Of a DNA stretch of 37,219 nt, positions 6,285 through 12,893 are shown piece by piece. The position numbers and the translations under genes are program-made. Source of the DNA: a virus; IMG/VR virus record IMGVR_UViG_3300028794_000190, positions 1 through 37,219 of that record. One strand, written 5' to 3'. Position 1 is the first letter of the stretch. Every line of letters starts with the position of its first letter. Under the pieces are notes generated by a model. It was not told where the DNA came from and did not search any database. It was given only the letters and a program-made list of their open reading frames with translations.

Positions 6285-6886
6285 CCGAACTCCGACTGAA
6301 TCTCGCATCCGACATCAACCGATTCCACGAACTGGCCTGTCAGCGCGCGGATGAGGCCATCGATCATGCAAAGCAAGCGGGCCTGCTGCTGTTGGAGGCG
6401 AAGGCCGCGCTGCAGCATGGCGAGTGGTTGCCCTGGCTGGAGCAGAACATCTTTGTCAGCGCGCGCCAGGTGCAGCGCTACATGCAGGTTGCGCAAGGTC
6501 GGGCGCTGCCGATCAGATCCATCCGTAGTCCGACTACACAGGACCTTCCCAAAAACGACAGCGCGTCGCATTTGAACTATGCCCTCTTGCCCAAGAAGAC
6601 AGGATTCGCCGCAATCCCGAATCACTACATGATCACCATTCATGACGGCAAGCTGTTCTGTGTCGAGCAGTCAACCACGCCCGGATTCTTCTTCGTGTCG
6701 TGCTTAGAGTTGAAGGCGGAAGACGATGTCATAGTGGACTTCCTGACCAAGCCGATCCGCGGCGACTATGTGGATTGGCCGCTTGCAGATTTCGGCATGC
6801 CAGACCCGGCGAAGGTGCGCTGGCAGTGGGGCGAGATGGAAAAGCCGGTGGCGAGCGCGCTCGAACGTCACGAGGTGGCAGCTTGA
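6281..6886 (+). CDS. DUF3102-like phage protein
   Basis: A 201-residue protein. Residues 10-70 match the phage DUF3102 pattern: INRFHELACQRADEAIDHA, AGLLLLEAKAALQHGEWLPWL, then SARQVQRYMQVA, a helical domain with an HTH-like end often found near phage replication or partition genes. The second half (residues about 95-200) has a different, beta-rich character and is not recognised. GGAGG lies six bases before ATG 6281. The end overlaps the next gene as TTGA. Its biochemical role is not established for the family. Confidence 0.75.
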   Translation: MTELRLNLASDINRFHELACQRADEAIDHAKQAGLLLLEAKAALQHGEWLPWLEQNIFVSARQVQRYMQVAQGRALPIRSIRSPTTQDLPKNDSASHLNYALLPKKTGFAAIPNHYMITIHDGKLFCVEQSTTPGFFFVSCLELKAEDDVIVDFLTKPIRGDYVDWPLADFGMPDPAKVRWQWGEMEKPVASALERHEVAA

Positions 6887-7407
6887 CCAAGGAAACGAAT
6901 GGCGGCTGGATCGAAGAGATTCCTGCGCTGGACTCGATCGAGTTGCTTTCGAACGGGAATGTGCGAGTGACGACCTCTGATCTCCAGGATCAGTACCTGG
7001 TCGACCTCCACCCGATGCACCTTCGCTTCATCGCCGAGAAGCTCGGCCTTGTCCGCGAGATGTCCGCATCGGAAGCGGACGCATTGCGGATGGTGGACAA
7101 GCTGGCCCGTCGCATCCGGCTGCTGGCCGAGCGCATCGGCCATTTGGGCGAGTACCTCGCGCTGTACTCCGATTCGAAGCACGCAGACCTCTCCTACGAG
7201 CAGACCTATGCGACCGCGACCGCCGACCTCGCCGATGAGTTCGTGCGGGAAATCGACGAATCGGGCGCGGTGGTAACGCCGTTGAAACGCTCCGAGCGTC
7301 AGGAAAGTGACGCTGCCAGCGTTACCGCCGCGCAGCCGGCACCGCAGAAGCCCAAGGGCGGCGCCACGCCGAAAGCGGGCCAGCTCCCTCTGGTGGACCC
7401 GTCATGA
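6883..7407 (+). CDS. Hypothetical phage protein
   Basis: A 174-residue protein, not recognised. TTG 6883 is chosen because it overlaps the upstream stop (TTGA) and has GAGG at a good distance; in-frame codons further upstream lie within the previous gene and encode implausible text. The core holds a coiled-coil-like helix (ALRMVDKLARRIRLLAERI) and a tail rich in Pro, Gln and Ala. The tail DNA (7269-7328) already contains the GGTAAC/GTTACC inverted words that continue in the next gene. The ATGA overlap at 7404 couples it to the next ORF. Confidence 0.7.
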   Translation: MTKETNGGWIEEIPALDSIELLSNGNVRVTTSDLQDQYLVDLHPMHLRFIAEKLGLVREMSASEADALRMVDKLARRIRLLAERIGHLGEYLALYSDSKHADLSYEQTYATATADLADEFVREIDESGAVVTPLKRSERQESDAASVTAAQPAPQKPKGGATPKAGQLPLVDPS

Positions 7408-7883
7408 GCGCCGGGGAAAAAGGCAAGCAGTCACGGGGTGGTAATGCGTTACCACAAGGTGAGCAACAGGCGTCACGCGGTGTCACGCAGCGTCACGCGC
7501 ATCCGTCACGGTGCAGGCGTGACAAGTGCGTGACGGATGTCCGCACAGCATGCGGACAGAACCGGGACATCACCGTGACGGACCGAGGACAACAGGCGGT
7601 GTCCCGCGGGACAGCTGCGGGACACCGCCAGGAGTCACGCGTGACGCCACCAGGACGCGCACCAATGCCACCCTTTGGTGAAGCCTTCGCCATAGCCTTC
7701 GGTGAAGGCTTGGGGCAACGCTTGGAGCATGCCAAGAGCAATGCCTCAGGCATCGCCCTCCGATCGCTGTGCCATCGCGGTGCTATCCGCCCGCCGTCGC
7801 TCTGCCATGCGTTTGCCATGGCATTTGCTATCCGTTTGCCATCGCCCTCCGATCGCACCGGCACCTTCAACAAAGAAGCCTGA
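7404..7883 (+). CDS. Unusual low-complexity ORF over a palindrome-dense segment
   Basis: A 159-residue ORF with no recognisable fold, rich in Arg, Gln, Thr, Ala and His. Its reading frame is supported by overlaps at both ends: ATGA with the upstream gene and TGATG with the downstream gene. Much of its DNA is built from inverted words (GTGACG/CGTCAC, TGTCCC/GGGACA) and later from GCCATCGC-like direct repeats, including a 17-base exact repeat at 7751-7767 and 7840-7856. The protein may be incidental to the DNA structure, or it may be a fast-evolving DNA-contact linker. All reading frames here show the repeats, so coding is uncertain. Confidence 0.45.
   Translation: MSAGEKGKQSRGGNALPQGEQQASRGVTQRHAHPSRCRRDKCVTDVRTACGQNRDITVTDRGQQAVSRGTAAGHRQESRVTPPGRAPMPPFGEAFAIAFGEGLGQRLEHAKSNASGIALRSLCHRGAIRPPSLCHAFAMAFAIRLPSPSDRTGTFNKEA
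7438..7645. repeat. Block of palindromes made from different words
   Basis: In order the block contains the following. GTGGTAATGCGTTACCAC (7438-7455) is followed by ATCCGTCACG (7501-7510) with its inverse at 7529-7538. TGTCCGCA/TGCGGACA (7538-7558) comes next. TGTCCCGCGGGACA (7600-7613) is a perfect palindrome nested in a perfect 13-base inverted repeat (7595-7607 and 7617-7629). GTCACGCGTGAC (7634-7645) is a perfect 12-base palindrome. Related words occur at 2120-2216. Confidence 0.8.
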
Positions 7884-8635
7884 TGTCAGAACCTGAAGAC
7901 CGCCCCGCAATCGATGAGCGCCTGGGCCGCGCAATCAACAGCTCCAACCTGGTGCCGACCAAGATGGACGACGACGGCGGCCGGATCGGCACGCTTGAGC
8001 TCCTGGCCGCCGCCGGCTGGACGGGCCGCAGGCTCGAATACGTGCTCGGGCGCGCGCTCATCGCGCTGGAATCGGAATGGGACACGTCGGAGCAGCCGCG
8101 GGTGCCGCGCGAGCACGACATCGAGGCCCTGTTCTCTGTCATGCCCACCACGATCAACGTCTTCGACGACGAGGGCATTCTGGTGAGGGACCATGAGGGC
8201 AAGGTCAAGATCGTGGAAATCAGCGCCAAGGAACGTCGAGCAGCAGCCCGAACTCAGGCGGATGAGTGGTACGAGAACGAGCGCGTGCGTCTGATCGGCC
8301 GCCTACGGTCGTTCCCGATGACGCTCAAGGCGCTGACCACCTGGTGCGACAACCGTTCAATTCGTGCTGCCGAGTCGAAGGCGCGCTCGCTCCTCGCTTG
8401 GTGGCTGGATCACCGATGTCCCAAGTGCTTGGGCACAACGCTGGACCCAGTGCCGTTGGGCGGGCGTGGCGCGGTCCGGGTGTGCAAGTCCTGCTATGGC
8501 TTGGGCGAGCGGCCTCTGCCGTTCGACGACGAGTACAGCCGCGACGGCCGGGAGATCGAGCGCGCCATGATCGACGCCAAACACCGCGCCATGCAGCAAA
8601 TCAAGAGGTTCACTGCGAGTGCACATCGGGGCTGA
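7883..8635 (+). CDS. Zinc-finger protein resembling late antiterminators (Q-like)
   Basis: A 250-residue protein. The N-terminal half contains GRIGTLELLAAAGWTGRRLEYVLG and is not recognised. Residues about 175-215 hold a DnaJ-like zinc finger: CPKCLGT, then about 18 residues later CKSCYGLGERPLP, followed by a basic helix (IERAMIDAKHRAMQQIKRF). Phage Q-type antiterminators often carry such C-x-x-C-x-G pairs. The position also fits, as the last early gene directly before a promoter and a leader terminator. The start at 7883 overlaps the upstream stop (TGATG). The Q assignment is inference from motif and context; another zinc-binding DNA protein is possible. Confidence 0.55.
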   Translation: MSEPEDRPAIDERLGRAINSSNLVPTKMDDDGGRIGTLELLAAAGWTGRRLEYVLGRALIALESEWDTSEQPRVPREHDIEALFSVMPTTINVFDDEGILVRDHEGKVKIVEISAKERRAAARTQADEWYENERVRLIGRLRSFPMTLKALTTWCDNRSIRAAESKARSLLAWWLDHRCPKCLGTTLDPVPLGGRGAVRVCKSCYGLGERPLPFDDEYSRDGREIERAMIDAKHRAMQQIKRFTASAHRG

Positions 8636-8648
8636 CGTGTGGTACAGT
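8620..8648 (+). promoter_or_regulatory. Candidate late promoter (pR'-like)
   Basis: TGCACA (8620-8625), a 17-base spacer, and TACAGT (8643-8648) preceded by TGG as an extended -10. It lies at the very end of the Q-like gene and about 130 bases before a terminator, the same arrangement as pR' and tR' of lambda. A 7-base inverted repeat (AGACGCC/GGCGTCT) follows in the leader. This is inferred from position and partial consensus. Confidence 0.45.
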
Positions 8649-8771
8649 CCGCCCGAGACTGCAGACGCCGAAACGCTGGCGTCTCGCGCTCGACCGCATC
8701 GACGTACAGCTGCCCGAACTTCTCCCAGGTGAAAGCCTGACGAGCCGACCTTGATGGTCTCGCTCGCCCAT

Positions 8772-8800
8772 AAGCCGCCCACGAGGTGGCTTTGTTCATT
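8772..8800 (+). terminator. Leader terminator (tR'-like)
   Basis: AAGCCGCC (8772-8779) pairs with GGTGGCTT (8785-8792), with one G-T pair, around a CACGA loop. It is followed by TGTTCATTT. It ends a leader of about 140 bases with no ORF, consistent with a late-transcription checkpoint. Confidence 0.65.
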
Positions 8801-8866
8801 TCGGCCTATCCACCGCTTCGCTCAGTGACAATGCTCCCGCACCGCTGTTGGTGCGAGGAGACTCCA

Positions 8867-9061
8867 TTGAGCAAGACAGTTCAGGTTTCGACATCACCGA
8901 TCAGCGATACGAGCACTTGCGTCGTTGCGCTGCAAAACGACGGGACGCTTTGGGCTATGACGTTCTATTACGGGGATGCGAGTCCAACCGCCGCGTGGGT
9001 TCAATTGCCACCGATTCCCGCCGCCGGCATTGGCGATGATGAGCCCATGCCAATGGCCTAA
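8867..9061 (+). CDS. Small hypothetical phage protein
   Basis: A 64-residue protein from TTG 8867, chosen because GAGGAG lies seven bases before it; upstream in-frame ATGs lie in or near the terminator. The sequence has a beta-strand pattern, VALQNDGTLWAMTFYYG, then WVQLPPIPA. It resembles the small phage proteins that read like one blade of a propeller (LYALxxDGxxW...WxxLPPIP). It ends at TAA 9059-9061. It is the first gene after the leader terminator. Confidence 0.65.
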   Translation: MSKTVQVSTSPISDTSTCVVALQNDGTLWAMTFYYGDASPTAAWVQLPPIPAAGIGDDEPMPMA

Positions 9062-9225
9062 GCAGGTCGCAGTTGCCTAACCCGGCCGCGCTCCCCGACG
9101 CCGGCTTTTGCCGCCAGAACAGCAGCGGTGCTCCCGCGAGAAACATCTCTGCCAGCAGGCAGTGATGTTGGATTGAGATCGGTTCGCGCCCCCTGGCGCT
9201 CGCGCGCCTTGCGCTCCTCGTAGGG

Positions 9226-9246
9226 CGCCCGTTGAGGCGGCTTTTT
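9226..9246 (+). terminator. Weak terminator before the tRNA-like gene
   Basis: CGCC and GGCG (four pairs) around CGTTGA, followed by GC and TTTTT. The short stem makes it doubtful, but the T-run and its place just before the tRNA-like element suggest a decayed or minimal intrinsic terminator. Confidence 0.35.
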
Positions 9247-9252
9247 CGTTTC

Positions 9253-9338
9253 TGCCGTGTAGCTCAGTGGTTTAGAGCAAGGGCCGCCCCTAAGAAGGCG
9301 GCCTAGGCGTCGCAGGTTCGATTCCTGCCACGGCACCA
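9253..9338 (+). tRNA. tRNA-like gene with an abnormal anticodon arm
   Basis: The parts are as follows. The acceptor is TGCCGTG (9253-9259) with CACGGCA (9329-9335), or six pairs plus discriminator A and encoded CCA at 9336-9338. TA at positions 8-9 is followed by a D-arm GCTC/GAGC (9262-9265, 9275-9278) whose loop contains GTGG. The T-arm is canonical, GCAGG-TTCGATT-CCTGC (9312-9328). Between D and T arms there are 33 bases instead of about 23. They hold a seven-pair stem GGCCGCC/GGCGGCC (9282-9288, 9297-9303) closing an eight-base loop CCTAAGAA. If T33 is the T at 9291 the anticodon would be AAG; reading the eight-base loop differently gives TAA. No ordinary identity can be assigned. Confidence 0.6.
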
Positions 9339-9381
9339 GATGTCTCCTCTATGGGTTCAACTTTCACGGTTGCCTGTAGTT

Positions 9382-9402
9382 GCCCGGTCCGCCGGGCTTT
9401 TT
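9382..9402 (+). terminator. Intrinsic terminator
   Basis: GCCCGG-TCCG-CCGGGC followed at once by TTTTT. It is a perfect six-pair stem, 44 bases after the tRNA-like gene, probably defining its 3' transcript end. Confidence 0.75.
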
Positions 9403-9420
9403 CATTTCAGCGGGTTTAGC

Positions 9421-9816
9421 TCAAACAGTGGAGCGTCGGGACGGAGGGAGCTTCATCCATTTCAAGGTCCTGGGGTCGATCTTGAGATTCTCGAGGCTCG
9501 TGTAAGCCACCGGGTTCCCACTCCTGCCCCAGGCATTTGGAATGGCCAGGGTCGCGTACTCGTTGAACGCAATGATGAAGCGGTCGCCTGATTCCAGAAT
9601 GTCGGAGACCTGCCCGATCATGAACGCTGTGCGGTGGTCGACCCCATCCATGTCCGCATCGCCGTTCACGTTCCGAACGCCAACAACATAGCGGCAGGCG
9701 GATGCGCGGTCTAGGTCCAGTTGCCAGTGTCCAATGCCGCCTTCGCTGAGCATGGTCTCCAGCGACTTGCCAGTAAATACTTTGATGACGCTTTCCACAA
9801 AAGTCCTATGGAGCAT
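9421..9816 (-). CDS. Inverted accessory (moron) gene, hypothetical
   Basis: A 131-residue protein opposite to all neighbours. The longest start is ATG 9816, but a GTG at 9798 with AGGA five bases before it is at least as good (125 residues). The body has a compact mixed pattern (HRTAFMIGQVSDILESGDRFIIAFNEYATLAIPNAWG, NPVAYTSLENLKIDP) seen in hypothetical proteins of phages and plasmids; no function is known. It has no signal peptide or membrane segment. The gene is framed by the 9-base direct repeat TGGAGCGTC (9429-9437 and 9816-9824), and the left copy lies in a tRNA-D-arm-like sequence. This suggests late insertion into the phage. Confidence 0.75.
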   Translation of the reverse strand: MLHRTFVESVIKVFTGKSLETMLSEGGIGHWQLDLDRASACRYVVGVRNVNGDADMDGVDHRTAFMIGQVSDILESGDRFIIAFNEYATLAIPNAWGRSGNPVAYTSLENLKIDPRTLKWMKLPPSRRSTV

Positions 9817-9914
9817 GGAGCGTCACGTTAGCGCTTGCGACGCCGGCTGCCATCCGCCATTTGGCGGAGAGCCTCGGCCTTTTCTCCTCGATCCCTCACC
9901 TTTGGGATCGTTAG

Positions 9915-9955
9915 CCCGCCATGAGCCGTAACCTCGTGGCGGGGCCTTTCTATTT
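9915..9955 (+). terminator. Strong hairpin with T-rich tail
   Basis: CCCGCCATGAG (9915-9925) and CTCGTGGCGGG (9933-9943) form eleven pairs with one G-T around CCGTAAC, followed by GCCTTTCTATTT. It is likely an intrinsic terminator or attenuator in the late leader. Two further short hairpins (TCCGCC/GGCGGA at 9853-9868 and GATCCC/GGGATC near 9891-9910) precede it. Confidence 0.65.
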
Positions 9956-9969
9956 GAGGTGCCGCATGG

Positions 9970-10155
9970 ATGAGCAGTTGATGGCGATTCGCCTTCCTGC
10001 TCGGGTTCTGGCTGGCGGCTCTGGTGACTGGAGCGATCATCCTGCGCATGGAGCGCCGCGAGCAGGGGCGGCAAGCGGATGAGCGCAAGGCCCTGTTCGC
10101 TGCGTACGCCGCACGTCAGCCATACCCGCCAATGGAACAGAGCTACTTCTCGTGA
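9970..10155 (+). pseudogene. Small membrane protein gene with in-frame stop at codon 4
   Basis: From ATG 9970, with GAGGTG upstream, the frame reads M-S-S-stop-W-R and then FAFLLGFWLAALVTGAIILRM, a clear single membrane helix. A basic and acidic tail ERREQGRQADERKALFAAY and a stop at 10153-10155 follow. The TGA at 9979-9981 is most simply a TGG-to-TGA change. No good start codon lies between the stop and the membrane helix, so the gene is probably dead. The intact form (61 residues) would be an N-in type small membrane protein such as a phage accessory or holin-like peptide. Confidence 0.65.
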
Positions 10156-10182
10156 CCTCCGAAGACGTGTTCTTCCCACACC

Positions 10183-10311
10183 ATGCGCAACTACGAACAG
10201 GAGCAGCCTGCCGAGGCGATCAAGGAATGGGCAGCACGGGAAGACAAGGCAGCTCTGCAGCGTGACATGGAGCACCTGGCCAAGGCGCTGGGTAGACCGG
10301 TCAAGCGCTAA
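10183..10311 (+). CDS. Tiny hypothetical phage protein
   Basis: A 42-residue helical, charged peptide (MRNYEQEQPAEAIKEWAARE...KALGRPVKR). The start ATG 10183 lacks a good ribosome site. Codon content and the tight three-base gap to the HNH gene favour a real gene, but it could be part of a decayed one. The function is unknown. Confidence 0.5.
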   Translation: MRNYEQEQPAEAIKEWAAREDKAALQRDMEHLAKALGRPVKR

Positions 10312-10314
10312 GGC

Positions 10315-10614
10315 ATGTGGCCCACCACCTCACGCCATGAACGAGGCTATGGCACCGCATGGGACAAGCTGAGGCTCGAGATCCTCAAGCGCGACAAGTA
10401 CCTCTGCAGGTGCGACGAGTGCAAGAAGACCTATCGCCTACGTGAGGCGACCCAGGTAGACCACCGCATCCCCAAGGCACAGGGTGGGACAGACGACCCG
10501 AGCAACCTGTGTGCGATCAATGAAGAGTGCCACAAGCGCAAGACCGACATCGAGAACGGACGCCGCATCAGGCCCCGAATCGGTGCGGATGGGTGGCCAG
10601 AGGGGAGGGGGTAG
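10315..10614 (+). CDS. HNH endonuclease beside the terminase
   Basis: A 99-residue HNH nuclease. After an RGYGTAWDKLR helix come a Cys pair (CRCDECKK), the core VDHRIPKAQGGTDDPSNL (catalytic His about residue 50) and the closing NEECHKRKT. In HK97-like phages a small HNH protein encoded just before TerS and TerL assists DNA cleavage by the terminase at packaging. AAGG lies a few bases before ATG 10315. The position and order HNH-TerS-TerL-portal match this known set. Confidence 0.93.
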   Translation: MWPTTSRHERGYGTAWDKLRLEILKRDKYLCRCDECKKTYRLREATQVDHRIPKAQGGTDDPSNLCAINEECHKRKTDIENGRRIRPRIGADGWPEGRG

Positions 10615-10705
10615 GTCCAGTCTCTGGGGCTATCTGCCTCAGGACCGGCGCTCGTTCGTTCTGTGCACACCCGCGAATTGAGACTATTTTTTACCCGGAC
10701 AGAAC

Positions 10706-11215
10706 ATGGCAGGAAGAAGGCCCAAACCGACGCATCTGAAGGTGGTCTCTGGGAACCCGGGCAAGCGCGCGGTCAACAAGACGGAACCGAAGCCGAGGCG
10801 GGAAATTCCGTCCTGCCCGACCTACCTGTCAGATGTAGCGAAGGTGTCGTGGGGCCGCCTGAGTGTGTTGCTCGACCGCATGGGAGTGCTCACCGAGGCG
10901 GACGGACCCGCGCTAGAGCGGCTGTGCGATTGCTACGCGGAAATCCTGGAGTGCCGCGAGATCATCGCGCGCGATGGCCGGACGTACAGCAGCGTAACGA
11001 CCCGGACCACAAGCGAAGAGGGCGAAGAGACCACGGTCGAGGAAGTGAAGTCGCTGCTGAAGGCGAACCCTGCCGTCGCGATGCTGGGCGACGCTGACCG
11101 CCGGTTCAAGAGTTACCTGGTCGAGTTCGGCCTGACGCCGGCAGCTCGATCGAAGGTGCACACAAACAACGATGGCAACGACAAAAAAGATCCGCTCGGC
11201 GAGTTCTTCGGCTGA
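10706..11215 (+). CDS. terS: Terminase small subunit (P27 family)
   Basis: A 169-residue protein with the P27/Terminase_4 N-terminus (GRRPKPTHLKVVSGNPGKRAVN), which binds DNA at the start of packaging. It is followed by a helical region (SWGRLSVLLDRMGVLTEAD and ALERLCDCYAEILECREII) and the C-terminal ANPAVAMLGDADRRFKSYLVEFGLTPAARSKV that typically ends the family. Its last 44 bases overlap the start of TerL. It has the usual length for the family. Confidence 0.95.
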   Translation: MAGRRPKPTHLKVVSGNPGKRAVNKTEPKPRREIPSCPTYLSDVAKVSWGRLSVLLDRMGVLTEADGPALERLCDCYAEILECREIIARDGRTYSSVTTRTTSEEGEETTVEEVKSLLKANPAVAMLGDADRRFKSYLVEFGLTPAARSKVHTNNDGNDKKDPLGEFFG

Positions 11216-12893
11216 TCCGGTTACTGCCTACGCGCAGGAAGTCGTCGCCGGGAAGCGAATCGCCGGGCCGCATGTCCGCGATACGTGCGCGCGCCACCTC
11301 CGGGATCTGAAGGAGGGCAAGAAGCGCGGGCTGACTTGGAACGTCGAGGAGTCGAACAAGGCGATCCGGTTCTACGCCAAGGTGCTGAAGCTCAACGGCG
11401 GCGATTACGAGGGGGTTCCTTTCGAGTTGCTGCCCTGGCAGAAGTTTGTCGTCGGCAGCCTGTTCGGCTGGTTCGGGGCCGACACCTACCGCCGATTCCG
11501 AGTGGCCTACGTCGAGACCGCGAAGGGGTCCGGCAAGTCGCCGCTCGCCGCCGGGGTTGGGATGAAGGGCCTGGTCGCAGATGGCGAGGCTCGAGCGGAG
11601 GTGTACAGCGCCGCCACGAAAAAGGATCAGGCAATGATCCTGTTCCGTGACGCCGTTGCGATGGCCGACCAGTCGAAGGAGTTGGGCCAGCGCCTGACGA
11701 AGAGCGGGACCGGCGAGAAGTGCTGGAATCTCGCGTACCTGCAGACCGGATCCTTCTTTCGGCCGATTAGCAGCGACGATGGGCAGTCGGGGCCGCGGCC
11801 TCACATCGGGTTGATCGACGAACTGCACGAGCACAAGACCAACACGGTGGTCGAAATGCTGCGCGCGGGCACGAAGAGCCGGCGCCAGGCGCTGATCTTC
11901 ATGATCACGAACAGCGGGTCGGACAAGAAGGGGCCGTGCTGGGGGTATCACGAGTACGGGTCGCAGATTGCGAGCGGCGAACGGCAGGACGACGCGTTCT
12001 TCAGTTTCATCTGCGCGCTTGACGAGGACGACGATCCTTTCGAGGACGAGAAGTGCTGGCCCAAGGCGAATCCCAGCCTCCAGGACGCGAACCTTCCGGG
12101 CTACAAGTACATCCGGGAGCAGGTCACCGAGGCGAAGGGCATGCCTGGAAAAGAGGCCCTGGTCCGGCGGTTGAACTTCTGCCAGTGGACCGGCGCCGAG
12201 TCGCCATGGCTGAGTCATGAGATCTGGAAAGGCGCGCAGCGCGACTACGACTGGCAGGACTTGCGCGGCCGGCGCGCGGTGGCGGGGCTTGACCTGTCGA
12301 GCACGACCGACCTGACGGGCCTGGTGTTCTTCGTCGAGCCGGTCGAGGAGGGCGAGCCCTGGAAGATGGTGCCGTTCGGCTGGCTGCCCGAGATCGGGCT
12401 GCAGGAAAAGAACGACACAGACGGCGTGCCCTACGTTCAGTGGAAGGCCGAAGGGTTCCTGGACACGACGCCGGGCCGAGCGATCAGCAAGCGGACGATT
12501 CTGCAGAAGCTGAGCGGCATGTGCGACTTCTTCGAGGTGATCGAGGTCGCATACGACCGGTGGCGCATCGAGGATCTGACGTCGCTGGCGAACGATGAGG
12601 GCATCACGCTCCCGCTGATGCGCCCGTTCGGGCAGGGTTTCAAGGACATGAGCCCAGCGGTCGAGAACTTTGAGCGGATGCTGCTGAATGGAGAGTTGGT
12701 GCACCCGGGCCACAAGCTGCTGACCATGTGCGCCGGCAATGCGGTGATCGAACAGGACGGCGCGGAGAACCGCAAGCTGTCAAAAGAAAAAGCGACCGGC
12801 CGGATTGACCTGATGGTCGCCGCCGTCATGGCGGGCGGCATTGTTGCCACCTTGCCCGAACCAACCGAAGCACCCTCAATCCGATGGCTCTGA
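11172..12893 (+). CDS. terL: Terminase large subunit
   Basis: A 573-residue packaging motor and nuclease of the Terminase_1/YmfN type. It has the N-terminal GPHVRDTCARHLRDLKEG segment, Walker A ETAKGSGKS (about residues 115-123) and Walker B-like IGLIDELHEH (about 212-221). The C-terminal RNase-H-like nuclease begins at AVAGLDLSSTTDLTGLV, with further acidic residues in IEVAYDRWRIED. It works with TerS and the HNH protein and docks on the portal. The start at ATG 11172 lies within the terS end, and the stop overlaps the portal start. The length is normal for the family. Confidence 0.96.
   Translation: MATTKKIRSASSSADPVTAYAQEVVAGKRIAGPHVRDTCARHLRDLKEGKKRGLTWNVEESNKAIRFYAKVLKLNGGDYEGVPFELLPWQKFVVGSLFGWFGADTYRRFRVAYVETAKGSGKSPLAAGVGMKGLVADGEARAEVYSAATKKDQAMILFRDAVAMADQSKELGQRLTKSGTGEKCWNLAYLQTGSFFRPISSDDGQSGPRPHIGLIDELHEHKTNTVVEMLRAGTKSRRQALIFMITNSGSDKKGPCWGYHEYGSQIASGERQDDAFFSFICALDEDDDPFEDEKCWPKANPSLQDANLPGYKYIREQVTEAKGMPGKEALVRRLNFCQWTGAESPWLSHEIWKGAQRDYDWQDLRGRRAVAGLDLSSTTDLTGLVFFVEPVEEGEPWKMVPFGWLPEIGLQEKNDTDGVPYVQWKAEGFLDTTPGRAISKRTILQKLSGMCDFFEVIEVAYDRWRIEDLTSLANDEGITLPLMRPFGQGFKDMSPAVENFERMLLNGELVHPGHKLLTMCAGNAVIEQDGAENRKLSKEKATGRIDLMVAAVMAGGIVATLPEPTEAPSIRWL

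Noticed and set aside
11106-12713. 535-codon minus-strand ORF over TerL
   Set aside because: The reverse frame of a high-GC gene often stays open; the text is Arg/Leu/His/Ala-rich without domain structure, while the plus frame is a clear terminase.
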